Source: a virus | IMG/VR virus record: IMGVR_UViG_3300049793_000265 | Location: 1 to 23,448 of that record | Reading direction: 5' to 3' (one strand) | DNA length: 23,448 bases | Part shown: positions 15,283-21,997 of the stretch, in pieces | Layout of the letters: the number at the start of each line of letters is the position of its first letter | Position numbering within the stretch: the stretch's first letter is position 1 | Translations under genes and position numbers: made by a program | The notes under the pieces: model-generated | Databases searched by the model: none | Told to the model about the DNA's origin: nothing | What the model saw: the letters and a program-made list of their open reading frames with translations, nothing else

Positions 15283-17835
15283 ATGCACCAGGGTATTCAC
15301 GACTACTTAATGTCGGAAGGTTTAGACGGCCTTGCAAAACAATCTTATACTCTTGACGATCAAATTCATAATGTCACTGATGACGCTGCTTTTAAAGGCT
15401 GGTATGTCGGCTCTGAATTTCAACTTGATAATGGTGAGCACATCGTCACACTCACAATTGGCAATTGGAGAAGTGGGAAAAAATATCACTATTCTTCTAA
15501 GCCAAATCTTGATGAAGCTGATCAAAGAAAATTAGACCGGCTACAAAAAGAACGGCTTGCGACGTTTGAAAAATACCGCAAAGAAATGCAGCTCAAGACA
15601 GCCGAGAGTTCTCAGAAAATATTTGCGACCTTTGATACTGATGGACTCACTCCCTATATGGAGAGAAAACTTATTCCCGAACTCTACGGCTGCCGCATTC
15701 GCAAAGCGATGGGCGCTGTTGACCTTATAGTTCCCATGCGCGATGTCGATGATTTCTTGTGGGGCTACCAGATTATTTCTGAGGACGGCTCCAAATCAAT
15801 TCGTGAAGAGCAAAAATTGGAGGAGACGTTCCACCTCATCGGGGGGCCGATTAATTCGCAGGATGTGGTTTATATTTGCGAAGGATTCGCCACAGGTGTG
15901 TCCATTTACAAGGCCATCCAAAAACCTGTGCTCTGTACTTTCACAGCTCAGAATTTACCAAAAGTCGCTAAGAGAGTCCGCGAAACCTATGAGGATGTGT
16001 GCGTAGTGATCGCAGGCGACGATGATAAATGGGGCAAGGATAACCAAGGCAGAGAAATGGCGCTTGAGGCCCAAGACGTTTCCTTCGGGCTTGCCATCTT
16101 TCCCTTCTTTCCAGATCACGTGGCTGAGAAAAAACCAACTGACTTTAATGACCTGGAGGCACTTAAGGGCCTGCAAGAATGCACTGAGCAGATCATGCTG
16201 CATAAACCCCCTCGTCCCCCGAAGGTTTTTTTCTTGGGATATAGCGGTAAAAATTATTTCTACTCAACTACTCAGAACCCACAAATCTCCCCACTCTCTG
16301 ACTTCTCGACCACTGAGCTCTATAAACTATTGGACTCCCGCTATTGGAAAACCAAGTTTCCGACCTACATTAAAAAAGAAGTCCAAGTAGATCTTGATAA
16401 AGCCAAGGCCTGGCTCATTGAAAACAACAGACGGCGCGGACCTTTTAATTCTGGGAACCAGCGAGGCCGCGGCGTTTGGATGGACAGACAGCGTATCGTC
16501 TATCACCTTGGTCAAACGATGTACGTGGCTGAGAATAAAAACTTAGAGACGCTGACTGAGACGCACATCCAAGCTTTGCAAGATTCTAAATACATTTATA
16601 CTTTCGCAGCAAATATTGGCTCATCGCCAGCCGAGACGCTGAGTGTTTTGGAGAGGGAATCCCTACGTTCCATCTGCCATCAATTGAAGTGGAAATATCC
16701 GCATCATGCGCAACTGTTTCTCGGCTGGCTCATTTTATCACCATTGTCTGGGGCCCTTCGTTGGCGTCCACACATTTGGATGACCGGGCAAAAGGGATCG
16801 GGAAAGTCTACAGTGATGGATGAAATTGTCTCGCCTATTTTTTCTGAGATTCGCCACTTCAAAGGACAAAAAGTTACTGAGGCAGGACTTCGTCAGGAAG
16901 TGAGACGGGACGCCTGCCCCGTGGTACTTGACGAATTTGAGCCCACAGATGGGGCCTACAAACAAATCTTGCAGCTTGCCCGTGTGGCAAGTTCTAGGGA
17001 CGGAAAATTATTTAAAGGGACAGTGACGGGTGACGCCATGGAATTCAACGCGAGCTTTAGTGCCTGCTTTGCTTCTATTGATCTCCCTCACTTAGAGGAA
17101 GCTGACAAGTCACGAATAGCCGTGCTTGAGCTTTCAGGGGATGAACAGAATGAGTGGCCTAAATTGAGAACTCTAATCCAAAACACATTAACAGAAGACT
17201 TCTCTAAAAAATTCATGTGGACAGCGCTCCGCGTTCTCCCGATGATTCAAGCCTCAAGTGACATGATGACACAAGCTTTTGTGTCGTTAGGCCATGGCGC
17301 CCGGTACGGGGATCTGTACGGTGGGATGCTGGCAGGTCTTTTCTGCTTCACGCATGAGAGAACTCTCACACTAGAGGAAGCCAAAACGATCGCGACTGAG
17401 TGGCTTGAGAACGAGAACAAGTTTGACAACATCGATGATACAAGTTCGCAAGAAGACTGTATTGAGCACCTGCTAAACTTCTCCATCCGTGTAGACACGG
17501 CAGATGGCACAAAAATGATGCCACTTAAAAAAGTGATTGAGAATCATGAGACTTATAACTCCACACTTGAAAACTATGGCCTACAGATTAAATCAGAAAA
17601 TGGGCATGATGGTCTTTTTGTGCCTTCCAAAAATCCGCAGCTTGCAGACATCTTTAAAGGAACTCAGTGGAGCGGGGACTGGAAGCAGCCACTTAAGCGT
17701 TTACCAGAAGCCACGTTTGCGAATTATCGCCAGCAAAAAGATAAGTCCAGAAAACAAAAAAGCGGCATTTTCATCCCGCTTAAAACTATTCACATTGATG
17801 CTAAAAAAGATGTGTTGGATCGGGAGCCGAGCTAG
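15283..17835 (+). CDS. TOPRIM primase - DUF927/DUF5906-like helicase fusion
   Basis: An 850-residue replication protein combining a primase-type TOPRIM domain with a helicase/ATPase domain. The TOPRIM glutamate is in VVYICEGFATG (E200), and the second motif is VIAGDDDKWG. The ATPase domain has Walker A TGQKGSGKST (K508) and Walker B CPVVLDEFEP (D550, E551). The N-terminal 100 residues (AAFKGWYVGS, GKKYHYSSKP) are of the plasmid TraC-like primase type; no zinc-binding cysteine set is seen, as usual for that type. The protein would prime and unwind at the fork, with the family A polymerase. Rightward, isolated among leftward genes, with its own ribosome site AGGGGGAA. Confidence 0.88.
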   Translation: MHQGIHDYLMSEGLDGLAKQSYTLDDQIHNVTDDAAFKGWYVGSEFQLDNGEHIVTLTIGNWRSGKKYHYSSKPNLDEADQRKLDRLQKERLATFEKYRKEMQLKTAESSQKIFATFDTDGLTPYMERKLIPELYGCRIRKAMGAVDLIVPMRDVDDFLWGYQIISEDGSKSIREEQKLEETFHLIGGPINSQDVVYICEGFATGVSIYKAIQKPVLCTFTAQNLPKVAKRVRETYEDVCVVIAGDDDKWGKDNQGREMALEAQDVSFGLAIFPFFPDHVAEKKPTDFNDLEALKGLQECTEQIMLHKPPRPPKVFFLGYSGKNYFYSTTQNPQISPLSDFSTTELYKLLDSRYWKTKFPTYIKKEVQVDLDKAKAWLIENNRRRGPFNSGNQRGRGVWMDRQRIVYHLGQTMYVAENKNLETLTETHIQALQDSKYIYTFAANIGSSPAETLSVLERESLRSICHQLKWKYPHHAQLFLGWLILSPLSGALRWRPHIWMTGQKGSGKSTVMDEIVSPIFSEIRHFKGQKVTEAGLRQEVRRDACPVVLDEFEPTDGAYKQILQLARVASSRDGKLFKGTVTGDAMEFNASFSACFASIDLPHLEEADKSRIAVLELSGDEQNEWPKLRTLIQNTLTEDFSKKFMWTALRVLPMIQASSDMMTQAFVSLGHGARYGDLYGGMLAGLFCFTHERTLTLEEAKTIATEWLENENKFDNIDDTSSQEDCIEHLLNFSIRVDTADGTKMMPLKKVIENHETYNSTLENYGLQIKSENGHDGLFVPSKNPQLADIFKGTQWSGDWKQPLKRLPEATFANYRQQKDKSRKQKSGIFIPLKTIHIDAKKDVLDREPS

Positions 17836-17845
17836 AGAGTTCGGC
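17826..17845 (+). terminator. Hairpin at the 3' end of the primase-helicase gene
   Basis: GCCGAGC (17826-17832) and GTTCGGC (17839-17845) form a 7-bp stem with one G-U pair and a 6-nt loop that contains the stop codon. No U-tract follows directly, so it is a weak terminator candidate or a 3' stabilising hairpin between convergent genes. Confidence 0.3.
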
Positions 17846-17877
17846 GGATACACCTGTGAATTTTAGATATGCTTCAC

Positions 17878-18135
17878 TCATGACTCAACTCCGAGTTCTT
17901 TTAACGTAGTACAGGGCTCGCAATTACATGATTTACCTTCGACACCATAGGCACCACTCCAGCATTCTTTCTTCAAAGCTTCCACGGCTTTGTCGAACTT
18001 CTCTTTAGATACAAACTCGATAACCTCAGCATCTTGAAAATATGATTCGAATCTCTTTGTGCTGGAATATCCGTAACACTCTTTGTCGTTAGAGGTGTCG
18101 CCACCAAACTCAACGAATACTTTATCTATTTTCAC
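17878..18135 (-). CDS. Small Cys-containing hypothetical protein
   Basis: An 85-residue protein started by GTG overlapping the previous TGA by 4 nt (GTGA). N-terminal strand-rich half (MKIDKVFVEFGGD) and a C-terminal cysteine set C58, C70, C72, C75 (KSCNCEPCTTL), which may bind a metal or reflect chance. No family recognised. Positioned last in the leftward series, converging on the primase-helicase. The upstream sequence GGATGAGA before GTG repeats the leader of two other genes in this block. Confidence 0.55.
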   Translation of the reverse strand: MKIDKVFVEFGGDTSNDKECYGYSSTKRFESYFQDAEVIEFVSKEKFDKAVEALKKECWSGAYGVEGKSCNCEPCTTLKELGVES

Positions 18136-18365
18136 TTCTCATCCCCCAACGCGATTTGATCGGCTTTAGCTAAAACCTCGGTGGCCATTCTCGGACCTTT
18201 AACAGATTCATATGGGCCAACTCGATTTAAAGTCGAAATATGGTCAAGCTCAGCTCTCAGCACCTCAACGCATTCAAGCAGGCGGAGGATTTCGCTATTC
18301 ATTCCAGTCTCCTGACCAGCGCCAATTTCAATTCTTATACTCTCGGTTAGCTTTTGCAGGCTCAT
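18132..18365 (-). CDS. Small hypothetical protein
   Basis: A 77-residue, mostly helical protein with leucine-rich heptad-like spacing (EILRLLECVEVLRAELDHIS). ATG overlaps the preceding stop by 4 nt (ATGA), AAAGG lies 5-6 nt upstream, and its own TGA overlaps the following GTG. No conserved motif recognised. Gene status rests on the tight coupling on both sides and a protein-like composition. Confidence 0.55.
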   Translation of the reverse strand: MSLQKLTESIRIEIGAGQETGMNSEILRLLECVEVLRAELDHISTLNRVGPYESVKGPRMATEVLAKADQIALGDEK

Positions 18366-18583
18366 ACAAACCTTTCATCCTCTTCAAGAGGCGGTGTTGG
18401 TTTTATCTCTTTAGCTTCCTTCATATCAGAAATAGCTTCATTCAAATTAATAAGATGCATTTTAATTTGATCTTGATACATATCTTGTATCCGAGAATCA
18501 GCTTCATGCATGAGAGTATCTAGCGCTTTGATCACGTGCAAAATGTTTGCAATTCGTTCTTCTGGTGTAAATTCGTAGGGCAT
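18362..18583 (-). CDS. Small helical hypothetical protein
   Basis: A 73-residue charged protein, probably a coiled coil (FTPEERIANILHVIKALDTL, then DQIKMHLINLNEAISDMKEA) ending in an acidic tail. GGAG is 7 nt upstream of the ATG within the leader AAGAGGAGATGAGAG, similar to the leader of the next upstream gene at 18840. It may form a dimer, but no family or function is known. Confidence 0.55.
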   Translation of the reverse strand: MPYEFTPEERIANILHVIKALDTLMHEADSRIQDMYQDQIKMHLINLNEAISDMKEAKEIKPTPPLEEDERFV

Positions 18584-18612
18584 CTCTCATCTCCTCTTAC
18601 CGACTAGGGCGG

Positions 18613-18840
18613 TTAAATCTTCATCTTATTGATATTGCTCTTAATTACTTCCAGCAGACGAATAGTGTTGCCATGTTCACGGTCAGCTTCTGCCTGATTG
18701 GAATAGTTCTTGTCCTGAGTAAGCATCTTATGTTTCTTCTCAAGCAGATCTATCCAGCCTTGAATTTCACCAACTGCCTGATCTAAAGCCTTATTAAACA
18801 CGTGGATTTTAACTGATTCGCTTTCGCTCTCTTGTAGCAT
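18613..18840 (-). CDS. Small coiled-coil hypothetical protein
   Basis: A 75-residue hydrophilic protein with continuous helical character (FNKALDQAVGEIQGWIDLLE, then EADREHGNTIRLLEVIKSNI), charged throughout and with no cysteines. Preceded by AGAGGATGAGAG, a ribosome site that repeats that of the 73-residue gene downstream. No recognised family. The two consecutive small helical proteins are not obviously homologous. Confidence 0.55.
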   Translation of the reverse strand: MLQESESESVKIHVFNKALDQAVGEIQGWIDLLEKKHKMLTQDKNYSNQAEADREHGNTIRLLEVIKSNINKMKI

Positions 18841-18869
18841 CTCTCATCCTCTCATTCCTGCCATCACAT

Positions 18870-18897
18870 GATGAACAGGGGTTATTTAGCGTCCTTG
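18870..18897. repeat. 28-bp direct repeat, copy 1
   Basis: This copy matches 19114-19141 at 27 of 28 bases (the only difference is G versus A at the eleventh base). It covers the last codons (KDAK), the stop and 12 bp of 3' flank of the 73-residue leftward gene. Distance between copies is 244 bp. Confidence 0.85.
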
Positions 18898-19103
18898 ACC
18901 GGATCAAACCACCATGTTGCATTGTAATTTCGTTGGCTCTTTTCATTAGCGCAAAAGGCTGTAAATATCGCATCTTTCTTATTGTCTAGCTTGATAGATT
19001 TCAGCGACTTTAAACAAGCTTCTTGGTTCGGAAATTCAAAACGCCGAATTTGATCTGTACTAGATCCGCCGCTCAAAATAATTACATAAAGAAAACTGAT
19101 CAT
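18882..19103 (-). CDS. Small phage protein with hydrophobic N-terminus
   Basis: I start this gene at ATG 19103, with AGAGG about 5 nt upstream, giving 73 residues. The longer reading from 19202 would overlap the 263-residue gene by 77 nt and has no ribosome site. The N-terminus MISFLYVIILSGGSS is short and hydrophobic, a possible signal peptide or anchor, followed by a hydrophilic body with two cysteines (C30, C51) and a final KDAK. Small proteins of this look occur in phages; function unknown. Flanked by two copies of a 28-bp repeat (18870-18897 and 19114-19141). Confidence 0.55.
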   Translation of the reverse strand: MISFLYVIILSGGSSTDQIRRFEFPNQEACLKSLKSIKLDNKKDAIFTAFCANEKSQRNYNATWWFDPVKDAK

Positions 19104-19113
19104 ATTTACCTCT

Positions 19114-19141
19114 GATGAACAGGAGTTATTTAGCGTCCTTG
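19114..19141. repeat. 28-bp direct repeat, copy 2
   Basis: Second copy of the repeat described at 18870. It covers the last codons (KDAK), the stop and 12 bp of 3' flank of the 263-residue gene, so both neighbouring genes share an identical 3' end. Confidence 0.85.
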
Positions 19142-19917
19142 CGACCAATGTATTCCCAAGCCAAATCAGCTCTAATTCCACGCTCACCTGATGAAACGCC
19201 ATATCTTTTTGCGTCTTTCAAAACGTGCTCGACATAATATTGGACAGCAAGCTTTGCAGATTCTTTTGTTGTACTCCACTTCGGCGGTTCAAAGTTCCAA
19301 GGCGCAGATAATCCAAAACAACCGTCGTCGCCACAATCCCATGAGTTTTCACCCTTACCAGAGTGCATTGGAGGCTTTTCGATCTCCATATTTACAGAAT
19401 ACCAAGTTTTATGAAACAAGCTGTATGGAATATGCCGCCTAAATGATCTTCCTCTAGTCCACTTTATTGAGTCCATTTTAAATTCTTTGTCACCAATCTT
19501 AAACCAGATGTTTTCTTCTTTACCTAGCTCATCTATAAGACTCTCTGGTTTTCCTAAAAAAAAATCATCTATGCGAAAATATTGGTGCATCCACCATTGG
19601 TCCGAAGAGTTATGCTCAAACTGTCTAGCGTGCCAACTCCAAACAAATGCCCACTCGTAGAAGTAGAACCCATAGTCTCGACCTGTGGAAATAGATGGAA
19701 CTCTAAATATTGGTGAGGTTAGGTAAACAGTAAAGAATAGCAAACCAAGCGTCCATTGTGGGCCATCATCACCATATGAATACTTTAGTTTAAGACTTCG
19801 GCCAGAGCTAAATTCATACTTCAGATATTTCTTGTTATTGTCACTAGAGGAAATAGAGCCTCTGAAATAAAACAGTTTATGCTTTTTCTCGTTTAAGTTT
19901 TGAAACCAATATCTCAC
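19126..19917 (-). CDS. Trp/Tyr-rich phage protein of unknown function
   Basis: A 263-residue protein unusual for its tryptophans and tyrosines (for example YGFYFYEWAFVWSWHARQFE and SSDQWWMHQYFRIDDFF). One hydrophobic segment, LGLLFFTVYLTSPIF (about 57-71), is too short and isolated to call membrane-spanning with confidence. The C-terminal part has a motif GKGENSWDCGDDGCFG, which I recall as conserved in a widespread phage protein family lacking a function, then helices to the end (KLAVQYYVEHVLKDAKRYG). GTG start with GGGAG 6 nt upstream, overlapping the preceding stop. Base composition appears AT-richer than the structural genes. Its 3' end is duplicated at 18870-18897. Confidence 0.7.
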   Translation of the reverse strand: MRYWFQNLNEKKHKLFYFRGSISSSDNNKKYLKYEFSSGRSLKLKYSYGDDGPQWTLGLLFFTVYLTSPIFRVPSISTGRDYGFYFYEWAFVWSWHARQFEHNSSDQWWMHQYFRIDDFFLGKPESLIDELGKEENIWFKIGDKEFKMDSIKWTRGRSFRRHIPYSLFHKTWYSVNMEIEKPPMHSGKGENSWDCGDDGCFGLSAPWNFEPPKWSTTKESAKLAVQYYVEHVLKDAKRYGVSSGERGIRADLAWEYIGRKDAK

Positions 19918-19920
19918 CCT

Positions 19921-20199
19921 CTACTCCCATCCCGGAAAAAGCTTGGAAATCAAATACTCTTTGTATCCGATGATTTTAGGCTCGCTCAAATAGTCCTGAC
20001 TCAGTTTATCCAACTCACTCGGCGTGATGCTGACTGATGGCTCGGGGAGGGGGATTTCGAGGAAAAATGTTGATTTAACTTTGCCCCATAGGTCAGCCAT
20101 AAGCTCGTATTCAACAGGAGTTAATTTAAATACTATTTCTTCTTTTGTGTGATTCAAATACGGCTTTGCCTCTAGCTCAACTCTCTTCATCTTTGTCAT
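19921..20199 (-). CDS. Small hypothetical protein
   Basis: A 92-residue protein started at ATG 20199, just after GGGGGGCAT. The GTG-initiated longer form (from 20259) adds residues that look untranslated (PDSVHRNEPHVRPFGGH). The sequence is charged in the middle (LNHTKEEIVFKLTPVEYELM) and ends in YLISKLFPGWE. No family recognised. Ends 3 nt before the next GTG. The start is the least certain part. Confidence 0.5.
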   Translation of the reverse strand: MTKMKRVELEAKPYLNHTKEEIVFKLTPVEYELMADLWGKVKSTFFLEIPLPEPSVSITPSELDKLSQDYLSEPKIIGYKEYLISKLFPGWE

Positions 20200-20276
20200 A
20201 TGCCCCCCAAAAGGCCGGACGTGCGGTTCGTTTCTATGAACTGAATCAGGACTGGCCACAACGCCCAGCTTTAAAA

Positions 20277-20468
20277 TTACATGTTCTCTTGGAAAAATTT
20301 CCTAATCACTTCGGCAAGAGCTAACTGACTCTCTGCGGACAACTCCGTGCCTTCTCCACTACTATTATAAATCCAAAACCTCTCAGCATAATCTTTTTGC
20401 TTTAGCGTAAACTCCCCAATAGTAACCTCATGTCTCACAACCGATTCAGAATCATTTTCTAATGCCAT
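20277..20468 (-). CDS. Small hypothetical protein
   Basis: ATG at 20468 shares one base with the preceding TAA (TAATG) and has GGAGG 8 nt upstream, so I prefer it to the GTG start six codons earlier. 63 residues, with a strand-rich core (VVRHEVTIGEFTLKQKDYAE) and a helix near the end (ESQLALAEVIRKFFQENM). No family recognised. Between it and the next gene lie 77 bp (20200-20276) with no feature I can support. Confidence 0.55.
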   Translation of the reverse strand: MALENDSESVVRHEVTIGEFTLKQKDYAERFWIYNSSGEGTELSAESQLALAEVIRKFFQENM

Positions 20469-20656
20469 TAACCTAACCTCCAGCACACAAAAGATACCAG
20501 TGCGCTAAAAAATAATACCATTATTAATACAAACCATTGAGCCCGCCGCCGCACTCGGCGCTGCTGCTCTCGCATAGCCCGGCCACTTGAGGTATAACGG
20601 AAAGAGTCCAACACGTGGTCATCGTGGCCACCCAACAATTTCTCATCATTACCCAT
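20468..20656 (-). CDS. Small single-pass membrane protein
   Basis: A 62-residue protein with a hydrophilic N-terminus, a run of arginines (RRVRRR, 33-38), then one strong membrane segment WFVLIMVLFFSALVSFVCW (41-59). By the positive-inside rule the N-terminus is cytoplasmic. ATG 20656 lies in a TGATG overlap with 8 nt from GGGAG; the GTG one codon earlier is the alternative. Phages carry such proteins as holins, spanins, superinfection or host-envelope factors; with no lysin nearby I cannot choose. Confidence 0.6.
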   Translation of the reverse strand: MGNDEKLLGGHDDHVLDSFRYTSSGRAMREQQRRVRRRAQWFVLIMVLFFSALVSFVCWRLG

Positions 20657-20904
20657 CACGTGCGCTCCCGCCTAAACAAAGGCTCGCCAAGTGCTTCAAG
20701 ACATTGCCTCTCGCTCACGGAATGAATCCATTGATTCCGCGACGCAATCAAAGCACTCTTCAATTTGTCGTGCGCCAACTGTAACGAAGAGAGCTCGCGA
20801 ACTAAAGTCTGGCACTGCTCAAAAAGCTCAGTGCGTCCACTATCCTCTGCCCAAGATGCCGTATGCAGCTTGCCTGTAGAAACAACCTCTAATTTCCCAC
20901 TCAT
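20656..20904 (-). CDS. Small helical hypothetical protein
   Basis: 82 residues from ATG 20904, which overlaps the preceding TGA by 4 nt (ATGA) and has GAGGT 7 nt upstream. The longer form from 20931 lacks this support. The central part is probably a coiled coil (TELFEQCQTLVRELSSLQLA, then HDKLKSALIASRNQW), with a basic C-terminus (FRRERT). No family recognised. Confidence 0.55.
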   Translation of the reverse strand: MSGKLEVVSTGKLHTASWAEDSGRTELFEQCQTLVRELSSLQLAHDKLKSALIASRNQWIHSVSERQCLEALGEPLFRRERT

Positions 20905-21170
20905 GGAATGTACCTCACAAAAACGTGCCACACATAGCCCCCCACCATAACAGTTTCTAAAAATTTATATTTCTCTCGCTCTGAAAATTTTTGCCCGGTG
21001 CCTACAAACCAAATCTCCCGATCCTCCTCAACAGTCTCAGCCACATCAGACAGAGCCCACAAAAATAAATGGCCATCTTTATTTTGGACAGACAAAATTT
21101 CTGCGTTCATCGGGAGGCTGAGCGTTTGAAGTTCGACAGGCTGAAGCGCGTACTTATATATTGCTTTCAT
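20901..21170 (-). CDS. DUF7352-like phage protein
   Basis: An 89-residue protein whose whole length follows the DUF7352 pattern as I recall it: IYKYALQPVELQTLSLPMNA, EILSVQNKDGHLFLWALSD, IWFVGTGQKF and a final FLETVMVGGYVWHVF. The family is common in phages and prophages as a small single-domain protein of unknown function. GAGGA about 10 nt upstream is the ribosome site, and it lies at the end of the Gly-rich repeat gene. The next gene overlaps by 4 nt. Confidence 0.72.
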   Translation of the reverse strand: MKAIYKYALQPVELQTLSLPMNAEILSVQNKDGHLFLWALSDVAETVEEDREIWFVGTGQKFSEREKYKFLETVMVGGYVWHVFVRYIP

Positions 21171-21175
21171 TTTAA

Positions 21176-21478
21176 CTAATCCTCACCGAAACCGGAACCG
21201 AAACCGAAACCGAAACCGAAACCGGAACCGAAACCGTCACCTGGACCGGAACCGTCACCTGAACCTGAACCGGAACCGTCACCTGAACCGGAACCGTCAC
21301 CGGAACCGTCACCGGAACCGAAACCGGAACCGTCACCTGAACCGTCACCTGAACCGGAACCGGAACCGAAACCGTCACCGGAACCGGAACCGAAACCGGA
21401 ACCGAAACCGTCACCGGAACCGGTACCGGAACCGTCACCGAAACCGAAACCGAAACCGTAATTAATTATTTGGTCCAT
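21176..21478 (-). CDS. Glycine-X dipeptide repeat protein
   Basis: A 100-residue protein: six N-terminal residues MDQIIN, then 46 consecutive X-Gly pairs, then ED. X is Ser 20 times, Phe 13, Asp 10, and once each Tyr, Thr, Pro. Phe is concentrated at both ends (pairs 2-4 and 39-46) and Asp is scattered through the middle. The ATG overlaps the DUF6948-like gene by 13 nt with GAGGCGG upstream, and the stop is 5 nt before the DUF7352-like start, so it fits in the operon. Gly-rich repeat proteins of this style occur next to DUF6948-like genes in other phages as I recall. Function unknown; the composition would give a flexible, disordered chain. A second frame through the array is also open (Val-Pro), rejected here. 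Confidence 0.65.
   Translation of the reverse strand: MDQIINYGFGFGFGDGSGTGSGDGFGSGFGSGSGDGFGSGSGSGDGSGDGSGFGSGDGSGDGSGSGDGSGSGSGDGSGPGDGFGSGFGFGFGFGSGFGED
21185..21460. repeat. Tandem hexamer array, 46 units
   Basis: Forty-six hexamers of plus-strand form ACCNNN without a break or frame change over 276 bp (units such as ACCGAA, ACCGGA, ACCGTC, with the third base pair pattern varying). Each unit is one Gly codon (GGT) plus one variable codon on the minus strand. Because the unit is a multiple of 3, length changes by slippage would keep the reading frame. Confidence 0.92.
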
Positions 21479-21762
21479 ACGGGGACCGCCTCGATAGACG
21501 CTTTTGCTTTCTCAGTGCAATCAAGAACTTCAAATCCTTGCGGGGAAGTGAGTTCGACTCTGTTAACTGCAATTGGGAATTTGCAATTTTTTGGATCATT
21601 CGTCCCTTCCATTGCAAGTTGACTAAGAGACGCCGCCCCCGACCAATACCAAATGCGGCGTGCACTTGTTAAGACTTTTAAAGTTTCCGTACTTGTAGCA
21701 TCTAAAATTCCTGCAAATACACCCATTGAATACGTTCTAACAATTACATATCTCTTATTCAT
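21466..21762 (-). CDS. DUF6948-like phage protein
   Basis: A 98-residue protein following the DUF6948 pattern: YVIVRTYSMGVFAG at the N-terminus, SARRIWYWSGAASLSQLAME and CKFPIAV in the centre, and [15 protein letters not shown] near the end. The pattern is very distinctive, although the function is unknown. ATG has AGAGGG upstream. The gene overlaps the Gly-rich repeat gene by 13 nt, which suggests an old association. Confidence 0.78.
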   Translation of the reverse strand: MNKRYVIVRTYSMGVFAGILDATSTETLKVLTSARRIWYWSGAASLSQLAMEGTNDPKNCKFPIAVNRVELTSPQGFEVLDCTEKAKASIEAVPVWTK

Positions 21763-21790
21763 TTTTTCCCTCTACTCGTTATAATAATTT

Positions 21791-21997
21791 TCATACACCC
21801 TCTAAATCCTCAAAATCTTGTGCTACCTCTGGCGTACTGCCCATAACTCTTTTATAAAATTCAATAAGGCTCCGAAAAACCTCTGGCTCTAAAAATATTT
21901 GATTAGTCTCTCCCGCCTCATTACCAGTATCCAACCTAACCATCCCGCTATCTATTTCGGCGTAAACGCCATCCCCTAAATAAGTTCTTGGTATCAT
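21791..21997 (-). CDS. Small conserved phage protein
   Basis: A 68-residue acidic protein with YLGDGVYAEIDSGMVRLDTG near the N-terminus and IFLEPEVFRSLIEFYKRVMG, a pattern I recall from many small phage proteins (YLGDGVYAxxDG ... LxPEVLxAL), which have no assigned function. AAGGAG lies 5 nt before the ATG, which overlaps the preceding stop by 4 nt (ATGA). It is followed by a 28-bp gap before the DUF6948-like gene. Confidence 0.68.
   Translation of the reverse strand: MIPRTYLGDGVYAEIDSGMVRLDTGNEAGETNQIFLEPEVFRSLIEFYKRVMGSTPEVAQDFEDLEGV

Noticed and set aside
18882-19202. 106-residue version of the small hydrophobic-N-terminus gene
   Set aside because: The extra residues lie inside the 263-residue gene and there is no ribosome site; ATG 19103 with AGAGG is better.
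20200-20276. Possible RNA element or hairpin between two small genes
   Set aside because: Only a 4-bp stem (GTTC/GAAC) was found, too weak to call.
21172-21438. Second open minus-strand frame through the hexamer array (Val-Pro/Val-Thr/Val-Ser repeats)
   Set aside because: Any non-stop frame of a hexamer array stays open. It starts inside the array with no ribosome site and overlaps the DUF7352-like start, whereas the Gly-X frame fits the operon on both sides.
21185-21460. CRISPR array
   Set aside because: The repeat unit is 6 bp without spacers, so it is a simple tandem repeat.
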